A DNA stretch of 64,000 nt from Salibacterium halotolerans. Its GTDB lineage: Bacteria > Bacillota > Bacilli > Bacillales > Marinococcaceae. Every line of letters starts with the position of its first letter. Within the stretch, counting starts at the first letter, position 1. Below are positions 8,910 through 15,605 of this stretch, one piece after another. A program made the position numbers and the translations under genes. Below the pieces are notes generated by a model that had not been told where the DNA came from, made no database searches, and saw nothing but the letters and a program-made list of their open reading frames with translations. The stretch spans positions 1 to 64,000 of the forward strand of contig NZ_FOXD01000003.1 in NCBI RefSeq assembly GCF_900115625.1. Reading direction: 5' to 3'.

Positions 8910-10103
8910 TCACCTTTCAAATAACGAATCTTGATGATTAATCGTATTAAACTTGTTATAAAAGTCTTCTAGTGTATTTATTAATTCGCTTATTTTAGAA
9001 AAAGTATAAACTCCATCTTTTTCTATATATTTTTTGGGCCAATTCAAGTCAGAGTTATCTAATGCACTTTGAGGTATAAAAACTACTCTCCCTTGTTTTA
9101 TTGCATAATTTGCTTGAATTAAAGATCCACTAGTTTCTCCAGCTTCAATAATAACTGTAGCTAATGACAATCCACTCATAACACCATTTCTCATTGGAAA
9201 GTTCCAACGATGTATTGTTGATGAGGGTGAAAATTGTGATATCAAAAGATTGTGTGTGCCGATGTCTCTTTGTAAATATTCATTTTCTTTAGGGTAATAT
9301 CTGTTTAAAGGAGTTCCTAATACACCTATAGTTTCAAAATTATTTTGTAATGCTCCTTTATGAGCTGCAGTGTCAATTCCCTTTGCTAATCCGGAAGTTA
9401 CCACCATTTCTCTTTTCCCTAAAAAGGAAGCTAAGGAATTTGCTTTTTTTTCACCATCTAAAGTAGGGTTTCTTGTACCTACTACTGAAATACAGTGCTG
9501 GTTGATTAAATTGATGTTGCCACGCATGAAAAGAAAACGTGGAGCTTCTTCAGTCAAATCTAATAATTTCGGATAATAACTGTCACCTCGTTTTATTATG
9601 TGGTCATTTGAGTCCAGCTTATGGAAGCTTTTTAATACCTTTTCGTAAACTTTTTTTATATCTTCCGAGTCTTTCAATAACAGAGATGAAACATTTTTTT
9701 CCTGTTCATTAAAAGGAATTTTAAAATCAATTTCTTGTTTATATTGCAAATAAAAATTCTCGATTTTTTTTGGTGAAGAATTAAAAAAAGGATAAAGACT
9801 AAAGTAATTAACACATTCAATTAATCTTTCCTGAGAAACATTGTTTAAATAAGGATAAGTATTGTTTTTAATTATTTGTTTACCTGATGTATTATGGTCA
9901 AGTTCGTTTTTTAATTCATAAATTTCACTTTTTAAATACAGTGTACCGGCCTTGGTTTTTTTAATGGGTTCTATTCTTCCACTTTTTATAAACTGGTGAA
10001 GACGTTGCGAAGTGATGCCTAAGATTATTAAGGCTTCACTAGCAATTAATATTTCATCGTATAAAAAATTTTTTAATTCTTTTGTGTTTTTGAAATTAAA
10101 CAT
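8910..10103 (-). CDS. DprA/Smf-like DNA-binding protein with N-terminal HTH
   Basis: The 397-residue protein carries a DNA-processing-A Rossmann domain: SVVGTRNPT, VTSGLAKGIDTAAHKGAL, GVLGTPLNRYYPKEN and ETSGSLIQANYAIKQGR are all recognisable. An N-terminal MerR/excisionase-like helix-turn-helix lies at about residues 10-60. Housekeeping DprA binds single-stranded DNA and loads RecA in transformation; this phage copy is paired with a PRTase protein instead of competence genes, so it is more likely a DNA sensor in a conflict module. ATG at 10103 has AAAGGAGAGG upstream; the longer frame from GTG at 10133 lies inside the palindrome. Confidence 0.82.
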   Translation of the reverse strand: MFNFKNTKELKNFLYDEILIASEALIILGITSQRLHQFIKSGRIEPIKKTKAGTLYLKSEIYELKNELDHNTSGKQIIKNNTYPYLNNVSQERLIECVNYFSLYPFFNSSPKKIENFYLQYKQEIDFKIPFNEQEKNVSSLLLKDSEDIKKVYEKVLKSFHKLDSNDHIIKRGDSYYPKLLDLTEEAPRFLFMRGNINLINQHCISVVGTRNPTLDGEKKANSLASFLGKREMVVTSGLAKGIDTAAHKGALQNNFETIGVLGTPLNRYYPKENEYLQRDIGTHNLLISQFSPSSTIHRWNFPMRNGVMSGLSLATVIIEAGETSGSLIQANYAIKQGRVVFIPQSALDNSDLNWPKKYIEKDGVYTFSKISELINTLEDFYNKFNTINHQDSLFER

Positions 10104-10126
10104 TGAACCTCTCCTTTTTTTTAAAC

Positions 10127-10166
10127 TTATCACGAGGTGTTGATGATTATCAACACCTCGTGATAA
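10127..10166. repeat. 40-bp perfect palindrome in the DprA leader
   Basis: Two 18-base arms (TTATCACGAGGTGTTGAT and its exact complement) surround the loop GATT. It lies 24 bases before the DprA-like start codon, between that gene and a possible -10 (TATACT, minus strand, 10195-10200). An unused AAAGGAGGAG sequence lies between the -10 and the hairpin, so translational control of the leader is possible. An operator for a dimeric regulator is the other explanation. Confidence 0.9.
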
Positions 10167-10228
10167 TTTATCTCCTCCTTTGGTATGTAGTTAAAGTATA
10201 ATCGAATGTAATTAAAATAATTCAAAGA

Positions 10229-10252
10229 AAGATAAGATAAAAGACTTATCTT
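10229..10252. repeat. Small inverted repeat upstream of the DprA operon
   Basis: AAGATAAG pairs with CTTATCTT around an eight-base spacer. It sits in the AT-rich gap 10167-10334, which holds no gene. It could be a second binding site or a weak terminator. There is no direct evidence for a role. Confidence 0.4.
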
Positions 10253-10334
10253 GTTAATTGAATTTTACTAAATACTGCTCAATTTATGGTGATTTCGACA
10301 AAACTAGACACCAATTTACATCAATAATCGCTAA

Positions 10335-10685
10335 TTAACGCAACAAAAGCGTTAGATCCATGGACATTACTTCCTCCAGATCCTCAACAAGCATGATAAA
10401 ATACTCAGCTTCATGCAGCATGCCTGGATCATACCCGCTGCTTTCCAGTCGGGATTGAACCATACCGATATTAATGGCAAAACTGTCGTCATCGAACGGA
10501 TCTCTGACGAGTTCGCCCATATCGACAGACAGAATAGCCAAGTCAGCAAAATCTTCTTTATAGAAGCACTCCACGCTCTCAGGAACCGTGTAAAAAAGAA
10601 GGGAGCTGCGCTGCTCTCCATCTGTCTTAACGAGTACCCACTTCGCTTGATGTTCTCCATCAATCGTTTCGTAATAAACCCACAT
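10335..10685 (-). CDS. Hypothetical protein of the immunity operon
   Basis: The 116-residue acidic protein (MWVYYETIDGEHQAKW...) has no motif that I recognise. GGAGG lies before the ATG, and its first 26 bases overlap the end of the ImmA-type protease gene, so it is the last gene of the leftward immunity operon. Stop codons are clean and base composition matches its neighbours. A helper of the protease or an unrelated small cargo protein are both possible. Confidence 0.65.
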   Translation of the reverse strand: MWVYYETIDGEHQAKWVLVKTDGEQRSSLLFYTVPESVECFYKEDFADLAILSVDMGELVRDPFDDDSFAINIGMVQSRLESSGYDPGMLHEAEYFIMLVEDLEEVMSMDLTLLLR

Positions 10686-11277
10686 AATTAACGACCTCCT
10701 CGCCGATTTGTTCCTGGAGTTGACTCATAATTCTCTGTGTTTCATAAGACCAATTGGCCGGATCATAACTTTCAGAGTGAGTAGGCAGCTGGGGATCTGT
10801 TTTTCTGGTTACAACAGGCTGCACGATGGATTGCCTATATAGCTGATTTAATCGCTTCTCTGCAAAGTCTGCCGGCACTACAAAATCATTTGCCAGTTGC
10901 TCAATAATATCCGGAGCATCCCAGTCGTATCCGCGGAGCATATGATGGGGGAGAGCGGCATACATCTCAAATAACCTTGTGTCCCATTCTAAATAATCAG
11001 CCAGACCGCCTGAGATGAACATTCGATTGCTGTCATGCCGCATTAAATGTCCTAATTCATGAAAGAACTGAATGCGGTGATCTTCCGGTGTCAGACCTCG
11101 TTGCAAATAGATGGCACGGAACCGCCCATGTTCTTTGTAAGTGGAACCCCTGTCATGATATTTCAAGAATATCCGCAACCTGCGGCTGATGATTTGTTCA
11201 TCGATTTCTCTTGGAGTGTAGATTCGTAGATAGCGATACATCTTGAGTACGTAATCTTCTCTGTGTGTATGATGCAT
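10660..11277 (-). CDS. ImmA/IrrE-family metallopeptidase
   Basis: HELGH at residues 73-77 is the zinc-binding HExxH motif of the ImmA/IrrE family, in the usual setting FFHELGHLMRHD. ImmA of ICEBs1 cleaves the element's repressor after DNA damage, and the same role toward the repressor at 12126-12554 is inferred here. The C-terminal 90 residues have no known domain. GGGGTGATATC precedes the ATG. It is separated from the lipoprotein gene by a terminator-like hairpin near 11326. Confidence 0.85.
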   Translation of the reverse strand: MHHTHREDYVLKMYRYLRIYTPREIDEQIISRRLRIFLKYHDRGSTYKEHGRFRAIYLQRGLTPEDHRIQFFHELGHLMRHDSNRMFISGGLADYLEWDTRLFEMYAALPHHMLRGYDWDAPDIIEQLANDFVVPADFAEKRLNQLYRQSIVQPVVTRKTDPQLPTHSESYDPANWSYETQRIMSQLQEQIGEEVVNYVGLLRND

Positions 11278-11313
11278 GATATCACCCCTGAAAGAACAAA
11301 TGTTTGGTATTAT

Positions 11314-11338
11314 GGTAAAAAGAAAAGCCGTTACGGCT
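11314..11338 (-). terminator. Terminator after the lipoprotein gene
   Basis: On the minus strand AGCCG and CGGCT pair around TAA and are followed by TTTTCTTTTT. It would end or attenuate the repressor-lipoprotein transcript before the ImmA gene. Confidence 0.6.
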
Positions 11339-11359
11339 AATCAATAAGAAACTATTACA

Positions 11360-12109
11360 TTAACGGAGGGAAGGATGGACAAAAACATTTTCAGATATTT
11401 GGTCAAGATTTTTCGGTAAAATAAAATATGAAGGGTCATCCATTTTTTTCAACTCACTCACTTTTGCACGGGCTCTAAAGACTCTCCCAGGTTCAGTATT
11501 ACCGTACTCATCTTCAAGTGCCATAGTAAATTCAACTGCAATTGTCTTTACCTTTTCAAACTGTTTGTTGTTACTGAGGCGCTCGAATATTTTCAAAGTA
11601 TCAGATCGAAAGCCATCTGCTATTAATCCTGTGAATACATTTCCATCACTGGGGATTGAAATCTCTAACAATCCTATGTCACTATCATAAATAACATTAT
11701 TGAATGTCTGGTTTGATGGTGTACTCTCGCTTTCTATCAGGTCAAAAATAGATGCTTTAGCTTTTCCGGCTATCGTGGATTGATCTAAGGAGCTTAAGTA
11801 TTTCTGTTCATCGTCTTCTCGTGCCTGCTGCTCTTTTCTTTCCTGCTCTTCTTTACGTTCACGCTCAGCACGTCTTTCCTCAATCCGCTGCTTTTCACTT
11901 TTGACATCCTCAAGGCTTTCTTGAGCGTCTTCATCTTCTGGTTTTATTTCCAGCGCAGCAGAGTAAGCAGCAATAGCGTTATTATAATTTTGATTATCCT
12001 CGGCTTCTTCCCCTTGTTCCATTTTCTCATTGTACTCCGAAGAACAACCGGCAACTATAAGTAAGGAAAAAGAAGTCACAACAATAAAAGGTAATAATTT
12101 ATAGTTCAT
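11360..12109 (-). CDS. Prophage lipoprotein beside the repressor
   Basis: A signal peptide with lipobox LIVAGC is followed by a TPR-like segment (NYNNAIAAYSAALEIKPEDEDAQ), a charged coiled coil (EKQRIEERRAERERKEEQ) and a C-terminal domain of about 120 residues. It is made from the same transcript as the CI-like repressor, so it would be expressed in the lysogen and anchored on the outer face of the membrane. Lipoproteins in this position (for example Ltp of phage TP-J34) block superinfection; that role is inferred here. ATG at 12109 has GGGGAGA upstream. Confidence 0.78.
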   Translation of the reverse strand: MNYKLLPFIVVTSFSLLIVAGCSSEYNEKMEQGEEAEDNQNYNNAIAAYSAALEIKPEDEDAQESLEDVKSEKQRIEERRAERERKEEQERKEQQAREDDEQKYLSSLDQSTIAGKAKASIFDLIESESTPSNQTFNNVIYDSDIGLLEISIPSDGNVFTGLIADGFRSDTLKIFERLSNNKQFEKVKTIAVEFTMALEDEYGNTEPGRVFRARAKVSELKKMDDPSYFILPKNLDQISENVFVHPSLR

Positions 12110-12125
12110 CAAATCTCCCCACATA

Positions 12126-12554
12126 TTAGTCGTTAAAATTCAAATCATCATCGCCGTTGTCTTCTTCTTCCATCCTACGGGCTTTTTCCTTCACCCACAA
12201 CCAATGATTCTTCACTTCCTGAATCTGCTCCCGACTCATCTTTTTCCACTCGTTAATGTCGTAAAAATTGAAGCCGGCGTCTTGGAGGTCGTTATCGATG
12301 AAGAATTGTTTCAAGTCTTCCATTGGATCGTATTCTTCATTTGGAGTAGTGGGATTGTTCGTTCTTCCCAACAAGTAATCTAAAGACACTTCGAAATAAT
12401 CAGCTATTTTCTGCAATGTATCATAATCAGGTGTTCGTTGGCCTTGCTCATACATTCCGTAAGTGGTCCGAGCTACACCGATTATTTCCGCTAACTCTTT
12501 TTGATTAATTTTTTTGTTTTTCCTCAATTCAATCAGTCGGTTTTTAAATTCCAT
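12126..12554 (-). CDS. CI-like XRE-family phage repressor
   Basis: An N-terminal helix-turn-helix of the Cro/C1 type (INQKELAEIIGVARTTYGMYEQGQRTPDYDTLQKIADYFEVSLDYLLG) is followed by an acidic helical tail of about 75 residues and no LexA-type peptidase domain. Lack of self-cleavage fits inactivation by the ImmA-type protease encoded downstream. It should bind the GCCAC-N5-GTGG sites and hold the lysogenic state. ATG at 12554 is chosen over the upstream frame because GAAGGGTG precedes it and homology begins there. Confidence 0.88.
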   Translation of the reverse strand: MEFKNRLIELRKNKKINQKELAEIIGVARTTYGMYEQGQRTPDYDTLQKIADYFEVSLDYLLGRTNNPTTPNEEYDPMEDLKQFFIDNDLQDAGFNFYDINEWKKMSREQIQEVKNHWLWVKEKARRMEEEDNGDDDLNFND

Positions 12555-12587
12555 AAGGGAACACCCTTCATATTGTGGTCTTTTTAC

Positions 12588-12616
12588 ATTATAACGCCAC
12601 AAAGAGTGGCTTAAAA
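12588..12616 (-). promoter_or_regulatory. Leftward (repressor) promoter
   Basis: On the minus strand TATAAT (12588-12593) lies 17 bases from a weak -35 TTTTAA (12611-12616). The first operator, GCCACAAAGAGTGGC, fills the spacer, so the repressor can shut off its own promoter. Confidence 0.6.
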
Positions 12617-12700
12617 TAAATGCCACAAAAAGTGTAATTATTTATTGACATTCCACGTTATGCGGCTTATTATATAACTAACTAAGCCACGAAACGTGGA
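12596..12700. promoter_or_regulatory. Operator cluster of the lysis-lysogeny switch
   Basis: Four copies of a 15-bp dyad with pattern GCCAC-N5-GTGGC lie at 12596-12610, 12622-12636, 12652-12666 and 12686-12700. They overlap both divergent promoters: one in the leftward spacer, one in the rightward spacer, one near the rightward start. The first is a perfect dyad; the others have one or more mismatches. They are probable binding sites of the CI-like and Cro-like proteins. Confidence 0.8.
12645..12673 (+). promoter_or_regulatory. Rightward early promoter (PR)
   Basis: TTGACA (12645-12650) and TATTAT (12668-12673) are spaced by 17 bases, an excellent sigma-A promoter. An operator copy lies inside the spacer and another just downstream, so the repressor would block it. 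Confidence 0.8.
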
Positions 12701-12716
12701 ATTGGAGGTGAGTAAG

Positions 12717-12941
12717 TTGAGAAACTGGCTTTTATATAAAAGAAGCGAAATGGGCCTTACACAATCTGAGGTCGCAGAAAAAGCAAACATGAATAGAAGC
12801 ACTTACTCGATGATTGAGTTGGGCGAGCGTAACGCTTCAGTATCAAATGCCAAAAAAATCTCTAAAGTATTGGGATTTAATTGGACTATTTTTTTTGAAG
12901 ATGAAAGCCACGAATCGTGTAGTAAAACATCATCAGCTTAA
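12717..12941 (+). CDS. Cro-like XRE-family regulator
   Basis: The 74-residue protein is almost entirely a Cro/C1 helix-turn-helix (MGLTQSEVAEKANMNRSTYSMIELGERNASVSNAKKISKVLGFNWTIFFED). It is the first gene of the rightward early operon, divergent from the repressor. TTG at 12717 with GGAGG eight bases upstream is the best start; GTG at 12696 lies inside an operator. It should compete for the GCCAC sites and favour lytic growth. Confidence 0.82.
   Translation: MRNWLLYKRSEMGLTQSEVAEKANMNRSTYSMIELGERNASVSNAKKISKVLGFNWTIFFEDESHESCSKTSSA
12907..12921. promoter_or_regulatory. Fifth operator copy inside the Cro-like gene
   Basis: GCCACGAATCGTGTA matches the operator pattern of the switch region at nine or ten of the conserved positions. 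It lies in the 3' end of the Cro-like gene, about 240 bases from the promoter, where it could support looping or roadblock repression. Confidence 0.5.
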
Positions 12942-12953
12942 AGGAGAGAGGCC

Positions 12954-13046
12954 ATGCTTAATTTATCAGGAACGGAATGGAGCATCTTGGCTCTTTTCAC
13001 CATCGTTTTTCTCTTCTCTGTCACGACAGTGCATTTCAATATTTAA
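12954..13046 (+). CDS. 30-residue membrane peptide
   Basis: AAAGGAGAGAGG precedes an ATG that opens a 30-codon frame, MLNLSGTEWSILALFTIVFL and ten more residues, predicted to be one membrane helix. The leader resembles the one before the next gene (CATCAGCTTAAAGGAG versus CATCAGCTTGAAGGAG), suggesting local duplication of ribosome sites. No family is recognised; a regulatory or toxic micropeptide are possibilities. Confidence 0.5.
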   Translation: MLNLSGTEWSILALFTIVFLFSVTTVHFNI

Positions 13047-13073
13047 AACCACATCAGCTTGAAGGAGGTAAGC

Positions 13074-13847
13074 ATGAGTAACTTAACTATTTTTCAATTC
13101 GCAGGGCAGCAGGTTCGAACAGAAACCATTAACGATCAGCCGTATTTTCTATTGAAAGATGTTTGCGACATTTTAGAACTTGGACAAGTCGCCGGTGTTA
13201 AAAGGCGTTTGGACAAGGACGTGATTTCAAATCACCCCCTTGAAACATCTGGCGGAACGCAGGACGCTACCTTCATTAATGAAAGTGGATTGTATGACGT
13301 AATCATGGATAGCCGCAAGCCGGAAGCTAAGCAATTTAGAAAATGGGTCACAGATGAAGTCATTCCATCCATTAGAAAACACGGCGCATATATGACACCG
13401 GAAAAAATCGAAGAAACGCTGATGAATCCAGATACCATCATTCAGCTGGCGACCAACTTGAAAGACGAACAGCAGAAACGGCAGGCAGCCGAACAGCAAC
13501 TTCAACTGGACAAGCCCTATTCAACCTTCGGCAAAGCCATGTCCAACTCAAACGCCGCGGTGAACATCGGAGCTTTTGCCAAGATGATATATGAGCACCA
13601 TGGTCTCCGTATCGGTCGTAATAAATTGTTCGCTTGGCTGAGAGAGCAGGGATATCTGATCAAACACGGCCGCGAACGCAACAATCCGAAACAAAAGTAC
13701 ATCGAGAAAGGATGGTTCGATACGAACGTCACCTTAATTAGTCGCACTGAAGGCGGCGTCGAGAGCGTAACCACCCTTATTACAGGAAAAGGCCAGGTTG
13801 ATTTGGCAAACATTCTCCTCGATGAATACAAGCAGACATCCACTTAA
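13074..13847 (+). CDS. Phage antirepressor (Bro-N plus KilAC/ANT)
   Basis: The N-terminal Bro domain covers about residues 1-110 (YFLLKDVCDILELGQV, RKWVTDEVIPSIRKHGAY) and is joined by a helical linker to a C-terminal ANT/KilAC domain (GIRGRNKLFAWLR-like: RIGRNKLFAWLREQGYLIKH is visible at about 186-205). Such proteins bind phage repressors or DNA and promote induction. ATG at 13074 follows GAAGGAGG; the frame from 13059 is an extension. It lies third in the early operon. Confidence 0.88.
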   Translation: MSNLTIFQFAGQQVRTETINDQPYFLLKDVCDILELGQVAGVKRRLDKDVISNHPLETSGGTQDATFINESGLYDVIMDSRKPEAKQFRKWVTDEVIPSIRKHGAYMTPEKIEETLMNPDTIIQLATNLKDEQQKRQAAEQQLQLDKPYSTFGKAMSNSNAAVNIGAFAKMIYEHHGLRIGRNKLFAWLREQGYLIKHGRERNNPKQKYIEKGWFDTNVTLISRTEGGVESVTTLITGKGQVDLANILLDEYKQTST

Positions 13848-13865
13848 AGAAGGAGGGCAGTCCAC

Positions 13866-14111
13866 ATGGATCAGCCGCATAAAATGTCACGAGGTGATGC
13901 ACCAATGACTGACAAATATCAAGACCAATCCATGGAGTATTACGACGGCAACACGAAGATCAAGATTGTTGATCCAGGCCCGGTTCCTCCTGAAAAAGTG
14001 GAACGCATTTTAGAGCAGTTTCATCGCGTTGGTTGGTCTATATGGAAAGACCTATCTCTCGAAGAGCAAAAAGCGATCAATGCAGAATACGACAAGCAGC
14101 GGGCTGATTAA
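13866..14111 (+). CDS. Small hypothetical early protein
   Basis: This 81-residue soluble protein has the segment PGPVPPEKVERILEQFHRVG and an acidic helical end. AAGGAGGG precedes the ATG at 13866; a second ATG at 13905 is possible. No domain is recognised. It lies between the antirepressor and an HTH protein and is read with them. Confidence 0.6.
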   Translation: MDQPHKMSRGDAPMTDKYQDQSMEYYDGNTKIKIVDPGPVPPEKVERILEQFHRVGWSIWKDLSLEEQKAINAEYDKQRAD

Positions 14112-14183
14112 GCCTGCGCGAATGGACAAGTTATCTATAATTCTATCGTACATTGAAAAACCAATTACTAGGAGGCAAACACA

Positions 14184-14831
14184 ATGCAGAACAAAACGGA
14201 AAAAGCGAGGCTTTATAATCCCTCAGCGATACCAACGATCTTAAAAACGGCCAGGGAGCGAGCCAAGAAACCCGAACGACGGACCAAACGATGGCTGGCA
14301 GAACAGTTGGGGATGACAGAGCGGCGGTTGACAGGCATTGAAGATGGAACGTCTCAAGTCCACCTGGAGGAATGCATCGAATGGTGTGAAGCCGTAGAAG
14401 ACTTCCTTGCTCTCAAACATATTCTGCACATCTACGGTATCAGTGAGCCTCCGACGGATCCGCGGCTTTTGGATAACGTCCCGAGCCAGTTGGACAATTT
14501 TAAAGCCGAGGTGGAGGAAAGCTTTATTGCTGCCAAAGATATCGAAAAGCTCTCTCAACACTGGCGGCCATGGAAAGGGTTTGAGGATAGAGACCGTCAG
14601 CAGATGCAAGCCTCGGCCAAACAGATCAGAGATGTTAGACATGCGGCAGATTGTTTGATAGTGGCCATGGAAAATCAATGGGGGCTGAACCAGCAATACG
14701 TTGAAGCGACATGGATTAACGGAGGCATTGCCAATAATATTCTGATGCACTCGATCGGAGCTTTTGAAAATCTAAGAAAAGAGCGCACGGATCGGGAGAG
14801 AATGGCGCAGCTTGGAGAGATGAAATCATGA
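14184..14831 (+). CDS. HTH-containing hypothetical early protein
   Basis: Residues about 12-60 form a helix-turn-helix of the XRE type (TKRWLAEQLGMTERRLTGIEDGTSQVHLEECIEWCEAVED), preceded by a basic stretch. The remaining 140 residues are helical and not recognised. AGGAGG lies before the ATG. It may regulate early genes or take part in replication control. Family membership beyond the HTH is not clear. Confidence 0.65.
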   Translation: MQNKTEKARLYNPSAIPTILKTARERAKKPERRTKRWLAEQLGMTERRLTGIEDGTSQVHLEECIEWCEAVEDFLALKHILHIYGISEPPTDPRLLDNVPSQLDNFKAEVEESFIAAKDIEKLSQHWRPWKGFEDRDRQQMQASAKQIRDVRHAADCLIVAMENQWGLNQQYVEATWINGGIANNILMHSIGAFENLRKERTDRERMAQLGEMKS

Positions 14832-14889
14832 TGATTAAAGACTTTAATACGTTTCGATCTGATTATAAAAATTAGGGAGGAATTGAGAA

Positions 14890-15066
14890 ATGAGAACTCA
14901 TAACAAAATCAGTCACGAACTTCTGGATTATGTAGCAGACGCGGACGCACACACCAAAATGGCAAGTGTACCGTACTCCACGGATTTGAGAGATATCGTG
15001 AAAGTCGGTCACATGATCGAGCGTCACAATGAAAAAGCACCAGCAGAGGACACTGCTAGCGCTTAA
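14890..15066 (+). CDS. 58-residue hypothetical protein
   Basis: GGGAGGAATTGAGAA precedes an ATG that opens a 58-codon frame (MRTHNKISHELLDYVADADA...). The protein is helical and polar. No domain is recognised. It lies in line with the early operon, directly before a structured non-coding stretch. A small regulator or excision accessory factor cannot be excluded. Confidence 0.5.
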   Translation: MRTHNKISHELLDYVADADAHTKMASVPYSTDLRDIVKVGHMIERHNEKAPAEDTASA

Positions 15067-15112
15067 AGGGGGGTCATTACCAATTTAATTATACCACTTA
15101 GGTTGATAAGCA

Positions 15113-15185
15113 GGCAAGCCGGTTTCCGGTTTGCCGCTGGGCCTATGACGATGGATATCCCTTCTATCCATTCCCCTCTGCCCAG
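15113..15185 (+). ncRNA. Structured untranslated segment in the early operon
   Basis: Three stems can be drawn. GGCAAGCCGG pairs with CCGGTTTGCC around TTT (15113-15135). CTGGGC (15137-15142) pairs with GCCCAG (15180-15185), and inside it ATGGATA (15151-15157) pairs with TATCCAT (15165-15171). The whole lies in the 163-base gap before the gene at 15230. It resembles a folded leader or small RNA; no known class is recognised. Confidence 0.45.
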
Positions 15186-15229
15186 TCATGGGCTCGGCGG
15201 TGCACCGGCACCAGAAAGGAGAGGTCGCA

Positions 15230-15412
15230 ATGCGACTTAGAACAGAATTGAAGTTCTACATTGTGAACCACATTGAAGCACTAGGCATGGAGAAAGCTCT
15301 GAACCGGCTCCCTGAAAAGCTGGGTATAAGCCGGGACATCATTCGCTGGACATATGATGCGGAAAGGAGGAAGGGCATTGGATATCGAGAACATCCAGAA
15401 TCAGCTCGATGA
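15230..15412 (+). CDS. 60-residue hypothetical protein
   Basis: AAAGGAGAGG precedes ATG at 15230. The protein has a likely helix-turn-helix (ALNRLPEKLGISRDIIRWTYDAERRKG), so DNA binding is possible. Its last 35 bases overlap the next small gene. The longer frame from 15188 runs into the structured leader and lacks a ribosome site. No family is recognised. Confidence 0.55.
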   Translation: MRLRTELKFYIVNHIEALGMEKALNRLPEKLGISRDIIRWTYDAERRKGIGYREHPESAR

Positions 15413-15524
15413 TATGAAGCGTAATATTTTGCAGATGCAAAGCTACATGATGGATATGGTAGAGGAAATCGAACGGACACAGCAACAGCTTGAAGAACAA
15501 AAAAACGACCAGCTGGCGGGCTGA
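15378..15524 (+). CDS. 48-residue coiled-coil protein
   Basis: GAAAGGAGG precedes TTG at 15378, which opens a 48-codon frame predicted to be one long amphipathic helix (IENIQNQLDDMKRNILQMQS, then further heptads). It overlaps the previous gene in another frame. It may be a small partner of the large coiled-coil ATPase encoded downstream, but there is no direct evidence. Confidence 0.5.
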   Translation: MDIENIQNQLDDMKRNILQMQSYMMDMVEEIERTQQQLEEQKNDQLAG

Positions 15525-15530
15525 TCGTTG

Positions 15531-15578
15531 GGGTGAATCGCAGTAATACCTATTACTTTAATTATATGCGATTCACCC
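15531..15578. repeat. 12-bp perfect inverted repeat
   Basis: GGGTGAATCGCA and TGCGATTCACCC are exact complements separated by 24 bases that can form a further small stem (GTAAT with ATTAC). There is no T-run after it. It lies 28 bases before the SbcC-like gene and could stabilise or block the mRNA, or bind a regulator. Confidence 0.75.
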
Positions 15579-15605
15579 TCAAAACTCAAATAGGGAGGAA
15601 TCAAC

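Noticed and set aside
12126-12554. LexA-type self-cleaving repressor
   Set aside because: The C-terminal part is too short and lacks the Ser-Lys peptidase motifs; an ImmA-type protease is encoded nearby instead.
14241-14750. 169-codon minus-strand frame
   Set aside because: Antisense to the HTH protein at 14184-14831, no ribosome site, no known domain.
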